A stretch of 64,000 bases of DNA from NCBI RefSeq assembly GCF_963678635.1, contig NC_087067.1, forward strand, positions 8,849,716 to 8,913,715, given 5' to 3'. The translations under genes were made by a program, and so were the position numbers. Every line of letters starts with the position of its first letter. The first letter of the stretch is position 1. This stretch comes from Symsagittifera roscoffensis (lineage: Eukaryota > Xenacoelomorpha > Acoela > Convolutidae). Positions 46,381-56,314 of this stretch are shown piece by piece. Below the pieces are notes generated by a model that searched no databases, was not told where the DNA came from, and saw only the letters and a list, made by a program, of their open reading frames with translations.

Positions 46381-46594
46381 AATAGACCATGATTCTGACC
46401 GCGTTCCTTTTGATCCTCGACTCCGGATACAATAAAGTGGGACATCCGACAATGCTGTACTTGTCGTAGTGATCCCCCACCAGCATCCGGTAGACCACAC
46501 CCCCTTTGAAGGCCCTGCCACACTTGTAGCAGAAATCAGTCTTGCACCTCGTGCACTTCATATGCGTGCAACCGCCATCACGCTGAATATTGAT
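46381..46594 (-). CDS. RNF217: RNF217-like exon 3b: RING2 domain, upstream copy
   Basis: Same 214-base exon as 37386-37173 with intact acceptor (TTTTTTTGCAG) and donor (GTAAGG). All zinc ligands and the putative catalytic cysteine are present. One residue differs (Ile in ESRIKRN). Ends with a single base T, so it can join exon 4 (codon TCC) in frame. Joined to exon 2a, it would make TGA. Confidence 0.87.
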
Positions 46595-47191
46595 CTGCAA
46601 AAAAAATTATACACGCTTTTGCCTAATAAATAATCATCGTTGTTGTTTCAGTAACAATCATGATTTCAAAAAAAAGAAAAAAATTGAACAGTGTTTTTTT
46701 CCTTCCAGATACATATTAGCCAAAACGTAATTAAAAGCGTTTTTATTTCCAAATAGATCAAATTATCACCCTTTCTCCGGATTTTTGGTTCCGTAACTCC
46801 GAATAAGCAAATTTACCTGAAGTCATTTAATCGGTCGACCACCCAAAATTTACCCCTTTGCTAATCAATATGTCGACCTATGAGAGGATGATACCTTTGT
46901 CGAAGCCTTCCTCCTGAACTACATCTTACTCGGATCTAGAAAAATCCTAGATCCGCACTCTGACCTTAATTTACCAAATTTTGAACCAATTTTGCGCAGT
47001 TTTGAAATATGTACGGAGGGGGGATTTTGAACGACTAGCCTGGTTGATTTTCTTTTGTGTTTTTTATCCTGAGCATATGCTTTCAAAATTCCTGAGTTTG
47101 CTTTAAAACTGCTAATTAGGTTTCAAAAATGGACGTCGTGACATTAACTTAGGGGTGGCATTTGAAGAGGAATAAAAACTGTTGCAGCTAC

Positions 47192-47521
47192 CTGGCATTT
47201 AGGACATTTCTGGGCATTAGGGTTCCAGTCAGTGTCCAGGGTTGCTCGCCACTCACTGAAAGTGTTGTCTGGTCTCTGATATTCTTTACAATTTTTGCCC
47301 TTATGAGACGGAGAGTGGCAGTAAAAGCACCAATTTAGCCCACACTGGCTGCAAACAACATCCAGTGAGGCCTCGGAAGATTGGGGTTTGATTTTGTTTG
47401 GAGTCACTTTTTCCAGGAAGTCGCAGCGGGGACACAGTTTCTCGTTCTTCTTCAGGTTTGCAATCAGAAGAAGACGCGCAAGCACTTTTTTCGTTTTGTC
47501 GTCAAGACAATCGAAGAGGTC
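47192..47521 (-). CDS. RNF217: RNF217-like exon 2b: IBR domain, upstream copy
   Basis: Same 330-base exon as 38263-37934, starting DLFDCLDDKTKK, with intact splice sites (acceptor TTAATTACAG, donor GTAGCT) and all cysteines and histidines. It is the first IBR exon met by a transcript from exon 1, after element B in intron 1. Phase 0 matches the end of exon 1 (codon ACG complete). Confidence 0.87.
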
Positions 47522-47756
47522 CTGTAATTAAAATTTGCAATGTTACTCAAAAAATGTAAAACTGCAATAACTTTTATTGATTTTTTTAGCTTTCTTTATC
47601 CATTATACCACAACTTTTTGTATTTTAGACCACAATTTCTGGTCTCATAAAATAAAAGTCGAAAAAAATTCTTTGGTCTCATAAAATAAAAGTTAGTTTT
47701 TTTGGTTCAAAATGTTTGATTGTTCATAGTTTGAACAACTCGTTTAATTTTATAGT

Positions 47757-47796
47757 TATATGTGTATATATATAAATATATACACACACATATATT
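47757..47796. repeat. TG/TA-rich inverted repeat at a deletion junction
   Basis: TATATGTGTATATATAT, a short AT centre, then its approximate inverse ATATATACACACACATATA. It sits exactly between block R copy 2 and block P copy 2, where ~5.2 kb present in the first duplicate is missing. Confidence 0.7.
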
Positions 47797-47971
47797 GTGG
47801 TAGCAATGTCATTGTGCGGGAGAAATCAAGAAAGGAACCGAGAACCAGCAGCCCACCAAAAAAGATAATGAGTTAGAAGAAGCGCTGCGCTGAGGACACC
47901 AGTTCTACTGGGGGAGTGATTATGTCCAAGATGATATCCTGTGGCCGGATGGGGACGTATCTGGACGTTTT

Positions 47972-48214
47972 GTGGATGTGCTGGACAAATCTAAGCGAAT
48001 TGTCAAGCTTACATTAGATATAACCTCTGTGATTGATTCGCATGGCGTCGCAATCGATAGTTTTAGATTGCAGTCCCTCTACCAAGGGTTAGAGGAAGTG
48101 ATTTGCAATAGCCAGGAAGAACCCCAACCCAGGGAGGTTAGTCGATATCGCTCAAGCCGAGATCCAACGAACGCGAATATCAATTCACAAGGCAGGAAGA
48201 AAATTGATCAATAG
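47972..48214 (+). CDS. Plus-strand ORF of unknown nature (copy 2)
   Basis: Same peptide as 43802-44122 from VLDKSKRIVKLTLDI on; the open frame extends upstream through the WPDGDVSGRF part to about 47900. See copy 1. Confidence 0.3.
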   Translation: MDVLDKSKRIVKLTLDITSVIDSHGVAIDSFRLQSLYQGLEEVICNSQEEPQPREVSRYRSSRDPTNANINSQGRKKIDQ

Positions 48215-48310
48215 GATCGGGTTGGAATCAGTGGTGTGAGTACCAATAACAAGGAGGATCAGAAGTGCTACGCCGGTTAAGTAATTGGAGCGCCAGGCAC
48301 GATAGTGCAG

Positions 48311-48540
48311 TAACAAGGAATGATAAAACGATGGCTGTTAAATGATGAATTGACTGTATTCTAGTTCGCATAAATAAGAGAGTGAACTAGAGGTCAACGC
48401 ATAACAGCTAGACAGTTCTAGGCTGATTGACAGGCAGGTACCAAACTCACACTTAATTATAGTGTGAGAACTCTCAGAGATAAGTAGATAAAGAAATAGC
48501 AACTAGGATGAATGACAACTGAACATTGTAGCCCCTGACA
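48311..48540 (-). repeat. 3' LTR of element B
   Basis: 230 bp. On the element strand it starts TGTCAGGGGCTACAATG and ends TTCCTTGTTA. Contains a hairpin around CTCACACTTAATTATAGTGTGAG. Preceded on the plus strand by GCAG. Confidence 0.95.
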
Positions 48541-48707
48541 TTTCCGTATGGATGTAAAATTTAAATACATAGTAATTTAAATTTATTATAATAATTAATA
48601 ATATTCAACCTGCCGCCTCAACTAACACAATACAACAAACTTGAGTTTTAGGCTTATGGCCATCCCTCTCCCTGGGTAACGAGTTTTAAATGAGTTTTAA
48701 ATAAGGT
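48541..48707 (-). other. 3' untranslated part of element B
   Basis: Between the pol tail stop and the 3' LTR. AT-rich, with ATTTAAAT and TTATTATAATAATT self-complementary pieces. Confidence 0.5.
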
Positions 48708-49517
48708 TCACTTTCCTTCTCCCCCTGGATGTTTTCCTTTTTGTTCCGCCCCTTGGATATTTTCGATCATGACTCCTCCCATTTTATCTACTGGCTTTCT
48801 TCTTCTGGTACTCCTTCTGGTCCCCGAGCTTTCACTTTGACTGCCAGATTCGACGTCTTCTTCTTGGCTACTATTCATAAGGCATTCTCTCGCCGCTAAC
48901 GCCGGTCGGTCTTGGCTCCCCTTTCCTTGTTTCTGTCCCCCTTTTCCTCGCCTCGCTTTCGTCCCTCTAGTTTTTGCTCTTGCTCCCGTTCCATGTTCTG
49001 CTACTGCTGTACTGCCGCTTGGGCCTTGTCCCGCCGCAATCGCTTCATGTCTCGCTAACACTTCTATTGGCAATCGTGCAGGGATAATATTTAGTGGCTG
49101 GTAATCTTCACTATCCGAACTGTCAGACTGGAAGGTGGCTACCGACACTTTTTTCATAGCCTTTGGTCTTTTTGATTTCGGGCTTTCGACTACCCCTTTC
49201 TTTGCGCTCGATAACATCTCCTTGAGCGTAGCCAGCTTCAGTTTCTTGGGAAGTATGGGTTTTTGCTTTTCTGCCACTGCACTTTTCCTAAGAACAGATC
49301 CGTTTTTTAGCTTGATAGCATGTTTGGATTCAGAGATAACATTAGATTTTAAGAGTTTGTACCGATTTAGGGTCTTGCTGGTTGTACGCTGGTACAGGTC
49401 GCGTGCGCCTCCACTCCCTTGGACGTTAGGGCCAGTGTCTTTACTCCCTTGGATTTTCGGGGCAACTCCTGATCCCTCCCCTGGACACGTGTCCATTTGC
49501 TGATCGCTATCAAGCAT
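48708..49517 (-). CDS. pol C-terminal tail (element B)
   Basis: A 269-codon frame in the same phase as the integrase. Only a TAA at 49596 separates them, and the 26 codons between are open. Lys/Ser/Pro-rich, with an acidic patch (SDSSDSEDYQPLN), Lys-rich blocks and a final GTRRSTRRRKPVDKMGG, the basic motif that commonly ends Ty3/gypsy pol after integrase. It could be a natural separate product or the end of Pol. Confidence 0.65.
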   Translation of the reverse strand: MLDSDQQMDTCPGEGSGVAPKIQGSKDTGPNVQGSGGARDLYQRTTSKTLNRYKLLKSNVISESKHAIKLKNGSVLRKSAVAEKQKPILPKKLKLATLKEMLSSAKKGVVESPKSKRPKAMKKVSVATFQSDSSDSEDYQPLNIIPARLPIEVLARHEAIAAGQGPSGSTAVAEHGTGARAKTRGTKARRGKGGQKQGKGSQDRPALAARECLMNSSQEEDVESGSQSESSGTRRSTRRRKPVDKMGGVMIENIQGAEQKGKHPGGEGK

Positions 49518-49595
49518 GATAGGGGCCCTTCTTAAAGATGGAGCGTATGTCAGATCGGACCTTTCCTCCCATTTCGAGTGCTGAGGGAATTCAAT

Positions 49596-50789
49596 TTAAC
49601 TCAACTCAGGATCATTTTCGTCTAAACACAAACATTTTTGTTTTAAGACGTTCTTCCAATTCAAATTTTTCAAACTTGGTTTTTTCGTAAGATTGCGTAA
49701 AACGCTGGTAGCCTCCCGGCCGTGGTGGGCTTCAAAAGGTGTTAATTTAGTAGTTGCATTTTTGGAAAATCGTAGCGCGCCTAGCGCTTTATCGACCATC
49801 GATTCTAGAGACTTATGCTCTTTGTCAGTCGCATAGGTTAGGACAAAATTCTTCAAACTCCCTATTGTCCGTTCATCGGACCCCGTGCCTCGATGATCGT
49901 TCACTGGTGAGTACAATAGCTCGATGCCTTCGCTGTTACAGAAGCTTTTAAACGTATTAGATGTAAAACATGATCCCTGATCAACGTGTATTTTCCGGGG
50001 TACTCCATGTTGAGTTATGTATTTATCGAGAAATTTTAAGACTCTATCTGACGTGTTAGTGGTAGTAACCATTGCTGATGGCCACCTTGAGAACCGGTCC
50101 GTAGCAACCAAGACATATTTCTTACTCTCGTTCAAGTAGTTTATTGGTCCCCAGAAATCCAATTGTATACATTCATTGGGTTCCCTTGGTTCAGGGACCT
50201 TCCCCATGTCACCCTTGGGTAATAACGATTTTAAATTCTTACCCGCTTCCGTGCATTGCTGACAGTACGTGGCCTTTGCTGCCAAACTGCGGTACATGTA
50301 GGGATACCAGACGTCACGCGCTGCTTCATACATGTTCCTTTTACCGTGATGGTAATAATGTATCCGCGACTCAATTGGGACTTGTAATGGCAAAGGAATG
50401 ACCAGCCGTCCATCTAGCCACACACAATCATCCCGCAATGACAAATCGTTTGCGTATTGGGCCCAGTACTTCCCAATCTTCAGGAGTTCTTCTTTCAAGT
50501 TAATCCTTTTCTCCAACGCTTCTTTTACTCGTACTAAGTTCACATCCGCCGGTATGTTTGAGGCAATAAATTCTAGATTAAATAATTCTGGTAACGCTTG
50601 GGATTTCTTGATAACCTTGCAATCCCGGGGAATGATAGACATAACTTGTTGATTTGGGTTAACGGTCGGAAAAAGCTCGCCTGGGAATTTCGAAGGTATA
50701 GAAAGTTCTGTATTAATTTTTGAATCCCGTGTATATTTAGTAATGGCAACAATTTCAGGGTTAATGACAGTTATTTCATCGCTACTCAA
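49596..50789 (-). pseudogene. Integrase (element B)
   Basis: A 397-codon frame. The HHCC finger (IHYYHHGKRN, then TYCQQC) is followed by the rve core with Asp in QLDFWGPINY, Asp in HVDQGSCFTS and Glu in GTGSDERTIGSLK, all three catalytic residues present. It is cut from RNase H by a TAA at 50790-50792 and from the tail by a TAA at 49596-49598; the frame itself never shifts. The second stop is shared with the truncated copy. Confidence 0.88.
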
Positions 50790-51716
50790 TTAGTTTTCAT
50801 CTAGTCTAAGCGGAGAGTTGATTTTAGAGTGTAGTCTATTCGGAGGGTTAGTTTGGGAATCGATTTCAACATTTTCAATTTCAAATACTGGGAAAGAACA
50901 ATTCGACTCACTATCCATTTTGTTTGAATTATTTGATATAGGCCAATTTAACCGTCTTCCAAGGGAACAATATATAGAGCACACTGAATGTCCCTTGGAT
51001 TTCTTTGATTTACGCGTTATGCAAACTGATCGTTTCCTATTGGTCGGTGTCTTCACGCATGACTTTCCGCCCTCAACCGTCGCTGTTTGTAAGCATGTTT
51101 TCCGTTCTCGCTTCTGATTGGATGAAAACTGTCTAGACTGTTTAGAACCAGTTCCTTTAATGTCCTGATGATTTCGTTCACCAAGGGCTTTTAAATCATC
51201 TGTGAAACCAAGGGTTTTTCTAATTGAAGCGATTTTTGCCACGGTGAACAAATTATCATATTGACTTATCGGTTTAGGGGGTTCGCTAGGATGCCTTGAC
51301 AAGTAATCTGCTAATCCGATCTTGGCGCCTGGTTTGTGTTCTATTATAAAGTCAAAAGGAATCAGTCTGTCTAGCCAACGTGTCAGTCGTGAAAAGAGTG
51401 TTTTGTTTTTCTTGTTATTCCCGTTAAGTAATGAAATCAGGGCCTTATGATCCGTGATAACTGTAAAAGATCTTCCTAAAATGTAGTTTCTGAAATATTC
51501 GGCCCCCCATACCACCGCCAGCATTTCAAGCTCGTTAGTGGAATATTTCTTTTCGGCTGCGTTTAAGAATCGTGATGCAAACGAGATAGGGCGCCACCCT
51601 TCTGTACCCAATTGCTCTAGAACCGCTCCAAGACCATTATGGCTTGCATCGCAGACAACTCTAATGTCTTTATGAATATCAAAATGTTTTATTTCAACTA
51701 TGTTTGCGACCCCCAA
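50790..51716 (-). pseudogene. RNase H and linker (element B)
   Basis: A 308-codon frame with VVCDASHNGLGAVLEQ (Asp), ELEMLAVVWG (Glu), ITDHKALISL (Asp) and LADYLSRHP: a complete RNase H of the gypsy type, then a Lys/Ser-rich linker. It is in phase with RT, from which it is separated by a single TGA at 51768-51770 and an open stretch encoding NEYNWTAECENAF. Confidence 0.88.
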
Positions 51717-51767
51717 TTTAATGTTTTGAAAAGCATTTTCACATTCCGCGGTCCAGTTATATTCATT

Positions 51768-53336
51768 TCACTTGCTGAGAAGTGGCCTTAATGGAGCTGA
51801 CATCTCCGCTATCGCTGGTAAATATTTATACAAGCTGTGAATTGAGCCCATAAATGATTTCAATTGAGTGACTGTTTTAGGAGCATTTAATGCGTCTATC
51901 GGCGATGTTTTGCGTTTAAGCCGCGTAACCCCCGTTTCGGTTATACGATGGCCGAGCCACTCGCATTCTCTTTTCGCAAACTCGCATTTTGGTAGTTTCA
52001 GTGATATGTTTTCGCGATTTAGTTTCCTGAGGATCTTTTCAACCAAGGAGATGTGTTCTACATCCGTTTCCTTGGTTGTAACCAAAAGATCATCAATAAA
52101 CGCGTTCGCTTGTGGGAATTTGTTCAAAATTGAGTCCATTACTCGTTGAAACTCTGCCGGCATGGACGTTAGCCCGTAAAACCCTGTCCGGAATCGGTAT
52201 GATCCCGTTGACCGTCCGCCCACCAGAGAAAAATTACAGTGCACGCTTGTTTCTTCACTAAGTGGTAGTTGCCCATACGGGTACGTTAGATCCATCGTAG
52301 TAAAATACACCTCCCCTTGTTTTTTCTCGGAAATAAGTTGTCCTATTGTATCTACAAGTTCTTCTATATTTGGCATTTGGTATTCGTTTTTATGAACTTG
52401 TTTAGTAAGCTCTCGAGATTCCAATGCTAACTTCACGGACCCGTCTTTTTTTACGGTGATGACGATCGGAGAAACAAAATATCGATCCGAACATTCTTTC
52501 AACTTTTCTATATGTCCCTGGGTTAATAGCTTATCAATTTCCTTGTCCACCTTTTCTTGGAGCGTTACCGGCACTCTCCGTCCCTTCTGCTGCACTGGTA
52601 CAAGATTTTTGAAAAATTCCACTTGAACCTTGTAGTTCCAAATTTTTCCGACTCTAGTAAAAAGTTTTGGGAATAGCTTACTGAAGTATAATTGCCATTG
52701 GTCCATCTGCTCATCCTCCGATTCGTTGTGCCCTTCCTCACATGAATTGTCTTCCGTCCCCTGGATGTTCATTACTTCCCCCCTTGGATCTGCTTGCATC
52801 AACTGGAGTCCGAGTTTTCCCATCAAATCACGACCCACGATGGATGGTCTGGTCCCCCCAATGACTCGGACTTCTGCTTTCGTCTTCCAGCCGTTTGATG
52901 CTAACTCGAGTTCCATTCTGCCCAACATCTTGATCCAATTGTTGCTGTAATCCCGGAATTCGTCATTGTCAGCGTCATCTTGTTTTAAGTTAATTCCCGC
53001 TCTTCCCACTGTTCTCCTCAAATCGTCTAATGTTAAGATGGATATCGGCGATCCACTGTCGATCCAGATGTTCATCGGGTGTCCATTGATATATATTTTG
53101 AGTTTAGGTCCGGCAACTTTCAATAAGGTCTCTTTCTTCCGTCTGATTGCCATAACCATGTAGTCGTCGGAACTTTCTGATGACCAGCTGTGGTGTTCTC
53201 GTTTAACGAAACTTACTGAATTCGTTGCAACTTGGGGCCCCACGTCATCCGAGGGGGTATCTTCTTCCTCGAATAGCTCATACCCTTGGATTAGTCCAAC
53301 CGGTTGCCCCCCCTTGACTGTCGTTTTCCCCGGCAA
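51768..53336 (-). pseudogene. Protease and reverse transcriptase (element B)
   Basis: A 522-codon frame overlapping gag by 46 bases in the -1 phase, consistent with -1 ribosomal frameshifting. Protease: IWIDSGSPISILTLDDL and a later SIVGRDLMGKLGL. RT: FVSPIVITVKKDG, the catalytic TTMDLTYPYGQLPL, FYGLTSMPAEFQRVM, NAFIDDLLVTT and CEWLGHRIT, in the normal order. It ends at a TGA just after PLRPLLSK. No frameshift is seen within it. All key residues are intact. Confidence 0.9.
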
Positions 53337-54265
53337 GTCCTCTCAAAATGCCCGACCTTTTTGCAAAAGTTGCATGTGATGGCTCTTGCTGGGCATCGCT
53401 GTCGGTGTTCTGGTGTGAAGTTCGGTTGATCGCAATTGTAACATCTTCGTTCTTGCATTCGTTCTTGTGTTCGACCTCCTCCACGATTCGAGTATTGGCC
53501 CCGTCCCCTTGGCATTCCTCGTCCCCTGGATCCACGAATATTGCTGATTGGTTCCGTTTTGATCTGCAGGGAACCCCCTGGCGATGGATAAACCGCTCCC
53601 GTGGAACCGGATGCGACGCCCTTGTAAGTCTTTGCGCACTTGTCCCCTCTTTCATACGACATCGCGATTCTCAATGCTTCCTCCGGGGTCTTAGTTTCCC
53701 GACACAGATCGTTCTGCGCGTCCCTGTTCCTCATATTGAATATAAATATGTCTCTCACCATTTTCCGCTCCTGGGTGCCCAAATTGCATCTTGCCGCCAT
53801 TCCGCTAAGTTCTGCATAGAACGATTCTAAGCTTTCCCCCTCCTTTTGTTTCCTCGATAACATCTGGTACATCTCGTACGTTTCATTTCGCTCTTTCTGG
53901 AAGAGAGCTACACAGGTATCCAAAAAACGTGGGTATCGTATTGTTTCCATATTTAAATGTGGGTGCTGATTATGCAAGGCTCTCTGTCCCTCGTGTCCCA
54001 GGCATAGGTACAGATTCGATATCAGTTTACGTTCACCTTCTTCCCTTGGTTTGCCACCAATGTCACCCAGGTCATTAATCTGTGCTTCAGTCAATGTCGA
54101 TGCAAAGTAAAATTCCGACGAGACTAGTCCATGTTTCGCCACCATTGCCCAATGAAATCGTTGTTTCCAGTGTTCCCATAAGAGTTGTGGTTCCGCCTGA
54201 TTCGGAGGCCAGAATGCCACAATTCCAAGGGGGTTTTTCCCCCCTTCATCCACTGGCTGCGCCAT
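53291..54265 (-). CDS. Gag (element B)
   Basis: Best start is the ATG at 54265-54263 (MAQPVDEGGKNPLGIV), at the edge of the 5' LTR and overlapping the primer-binding site; an upstream in-frame ATG at 54325 lies within the LTR. About 324 residues: a helical capsid region (FWPPNQAEPQLLWEHWKQRF onwards), then an Arg/Gly-rich stretch, then two zinc knuckles. The first is atypical (CYNCDQPNFTPEHRQRC), the second canonical (CNFCKKVGHFERTC). The frame is complete and unbroken. Confidence 0.85.
   Translation of the reverse strand: MAQPVDEGGKNPLGIVAFWPPNQAEPQLLWEHWKQRFHWAMVAKHGLVSSEFYFASTLTEAQINDLGDIGGKPREEGERKLISNLYLCLGHEGQRALHNQHPHLNMETIRYPRFLDTCVALFQKERNETYEMYQMLSRKQKEGESLESFYAELSGMAARCNLGTQERKMVRDIFIFNMRNRDAQNDLCRETKTPEEALRIAMSYERGDKCAKTYKGVASGSTGAVYPSPGGSLQIKTEPISNIRGSRGRGMPRGRGQYSNRGGGRTQERMQERRCYNCDQPNFTPEHRQRCPARAITCNFCKKVGHFERTCRGKRQSRGGNRLD
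54247..54264 (-). other. Primer-binding site of element B
   Basis: Immediately after the 5' LTR the minus strand reads TGGCGCAGCCAGTGGATG, starting with the TGG expected opposite a tRNA CCA end. It overlaps the second base of the presumed gag ATG. Confidence 0.7.
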
Positions 54266-54494
54266 AACAAGGAATGATAAAACGATGGCTGTTAAATACT
54301 GAATTGACTGTATTCTAGTTCGCATAAATAAGAGAGTGAACTAGAGGTCAACACATAACAGCTAGACAGTTCTAGGCTGATTGACAGGCAGGTACCAAAC
54401 TCACACTTAATTATAGTGTGAGAACTCTCAGAGATAAGTAGATAAAGAAATAGCAACTAGGATGAATGACAACTGAACATTGTAGCCCCTGACA
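54265..54494 (-). repeat. 5' LTR of element B
   Basis: 230 bp, partner of 48311-48540, about three substitutions. Followed on the plus strand by GCAG (54495-54498), the target duplication. Confidence 0.95.
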
Positions 54495-54747
54495 GCAGAG
54501 TACACCCTTGGTAGTCAAAGCCAACTAAAATTGAGTCAATGAGAGATCGTGTGACAGCGCCAGCGGTAATAGCAGTCGAGGGATCGAAGGACGGTCCAGG
54601 AGTTTTGAAAGGAACAGACCTAGGAACCGGCGGAAGGGTGGGGGAAGAAGAAATGTAGATAGAAGATAGCCTGTAGGCTGCGAGCTGATTAGTATAAATT
54701 GATTATATACAATAAAGTTCAGTGCAGTAAAATTGATTGTTATTGTG
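54495..54747 (+). other. Remainder of the older plus-strand unit interrupted by element B
   Basis: Without element B and one GCAG, sequence from 48310 would run directly into this segment. It is less AT-rich than its flank and ends with ATACAATAAAGTTCAG, a polyadenylation-type signal. Probably the 3' end of the unit whose frames are at 42651-44122. Confidence 0.35.
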
Positions 54748-54785
54748 ATAATAAAAAGACATCCTAGAGCATGTCTTTTTATTAT
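54748..54785. repeat. Perfect 15-bp inverted repeat (stem-loop)
   Basis: ATAATAAAAAGACAT, an 8-base loop CCTAGAGC, then the exact inverse. It marks the switch from the older plus-strand unit to AT-rich intron sequence. Confidence 0.9.
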
Positions 54786-56314
54786 TGTTTAAAATTTACG
54801 AAACATTTCTTTTTTTAGTTCTAACGCTTCACTTATAGATTTTTGAGTATTTCACTTTCTTTAGCTTATCATTGTGAATCAGTCCCTGCATATCCCAGCT
54901 ATCGGGGAAACCAATTTAGCTATCACCGGCAAACAGCGCCTTACCCCCTTCTGATTTTCATAAAAGGGGAAACAGATTTTAAAAAATCAGATATCGATGT
55001 AATAATTTTGCGAGGGTGATTGGGGGTGTCGTAATTTTCATACAATTTTTAAAAAAAAACTTTTTTTGGGGCAACCCAATCTAATCAGAGAGTATCCTCC
55101 TTACACTATACAAGTCAAATTTCCTCAAAATCTGGCGTTGCAGACAAAATATTATAAACGCTCTTTTAAACTTCTGCTAGTTTTTCGGCTGTTTTTGCGC
55201 AAAATCTTACCATGTAATGAAAAATTTTATTACTCAAATTAGTTTAAAAGCGTATTTTCAAACAATCGGATCTCTTTAAAATGAACTTTGCAATCTCAAC
55301 TCATGTTAGAAAGCTTTGGTCTTATGCACTAAACGAACCAAATTCATCAGTTCTACATTCTCTTCAACTGAAATTAGAATGTGGTTGAATCCGATTGGCT
55401 AATTGAAGTTATTAAGTTATTAGCAGATAAAGTTATTAGCCGAAATGATTCACAGTTTAGAGTTTTTGTTTTGTCAAGCCATTTTACTAATTTTTTTTTT
55501 TGGCTGGGCAAGGTAGCACGAGTGTTTCGAAATTAATTTGATTAATTTACAAAATTCCACCATTCGGTAATTTTGGCTTATATTTTTATCTGCTGGAAAT
55601 GTTGATCGGAATGCTTGACCGCGTTGCTTGATATTGATTAGCTAAAATCTGCCAGTCAGATTCGATCGCATAAATTTTAGCTCACGATATAGAAAAGTTG
55701 GTTTCGGACCGTTTAGTGCATCAGACCCGAAAACTTTCTAATCTGATGCATCTGTTCATTCTTTTTGACCTCTCATCTAAATTAGAAGCTAAAATTTTCA
55801 ACAACTATGTTAAAACTAATTTTGAAACTTTTCGGTCCGAGATTGAAAGTGAGGAGGAACATTGAATTTGGATTTGTTTTTTTTTCTCCACGCAAACACA
55901 AATACCCTAAATTAACATCGATCGAAATGGATCGAGTGATTTTAAAAAAATTTCAGCCCTGGTGTAAATGATGCTTAAAGTATGATAACTTTGTCCCAGT
56001 GACGAGAAAAAATTTATTTTTCGAGTTATAGTTTAGTTAGCGACAAAGCGAGCAAGCGAGCAGACTTATTGTAGAGAATAAGCCAATAAATTTAGTTTTT
56101 CTTCCGTAAAATGAACCTTGAAGGTTTTTCGTCTATTTTGAGATTTGAAAACTTCAAAAAAATTCTGCAAACAAAATGAAATTTTTTGAAAGTTATGATT
56201 TTTTTGATTTTCTAGTCATTTTGCATTTTTCGACTAAAATTGCTGTCCAAATTGATTTTTTTACAATGACTATGTGTGTATATTATATTTTTGATTTTGA
56301 AAAGAAGAGCCTAC
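54786..56314. other. Intron 1 sequence, no feature seen
   Basis: AT-rich intron between exon 1 and the nested elements. No frame or repeat with partners in the window was recognised. Confidence 0.5.

Larger units (their letters stand above)
46198..47763. repeat. Duplicated block R, copy 2
   Basis: Second copy of 36975-38510, joined on the left to block P copy 1. On the right it runs into an AT/TG-rich inverted repeat (47757-47795) and then block P copy 2. Confidence 0.95.
47797..50287. repeat. Duplicated block P, copy 2
   Basis: Second copy of 43688-46198, here continuing into the complete element B. Confidence 0.95.
48311..54494 (-). mobile_element. Element B: 6.2-kb Ty3/gypsy LTR retrotransposon, near complete
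   Basis: It is 6184 bp long. It has two 230-bp LTRs that differ at about three positions (~98.7% identity), a perfect 4-bp target duplication GCAG (48307-48310, 54495-54498), a primer-binding site right after the 5' LTR, gag, and pol in the order protease, RT, RNase H, integrase. The high LTR identity means a recent insertion. pol stays in a single frame over ~4.6 kb but carries three in-frame stops, so this copy is probably dead by point mutation only. It lies in intron 1 of the RNF217-like gene, in the same orientation. Confidence 0.95.

Noticed and set aside
51768-51770. Alternative genetic code reading TGA/TAA as sense, suggested by the in-frame stops in element B
   Set aside because: The host gene uses TGA as its natural stop at 36171 and no internal stops occur in its exons. 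Mutation of the element is simpler.
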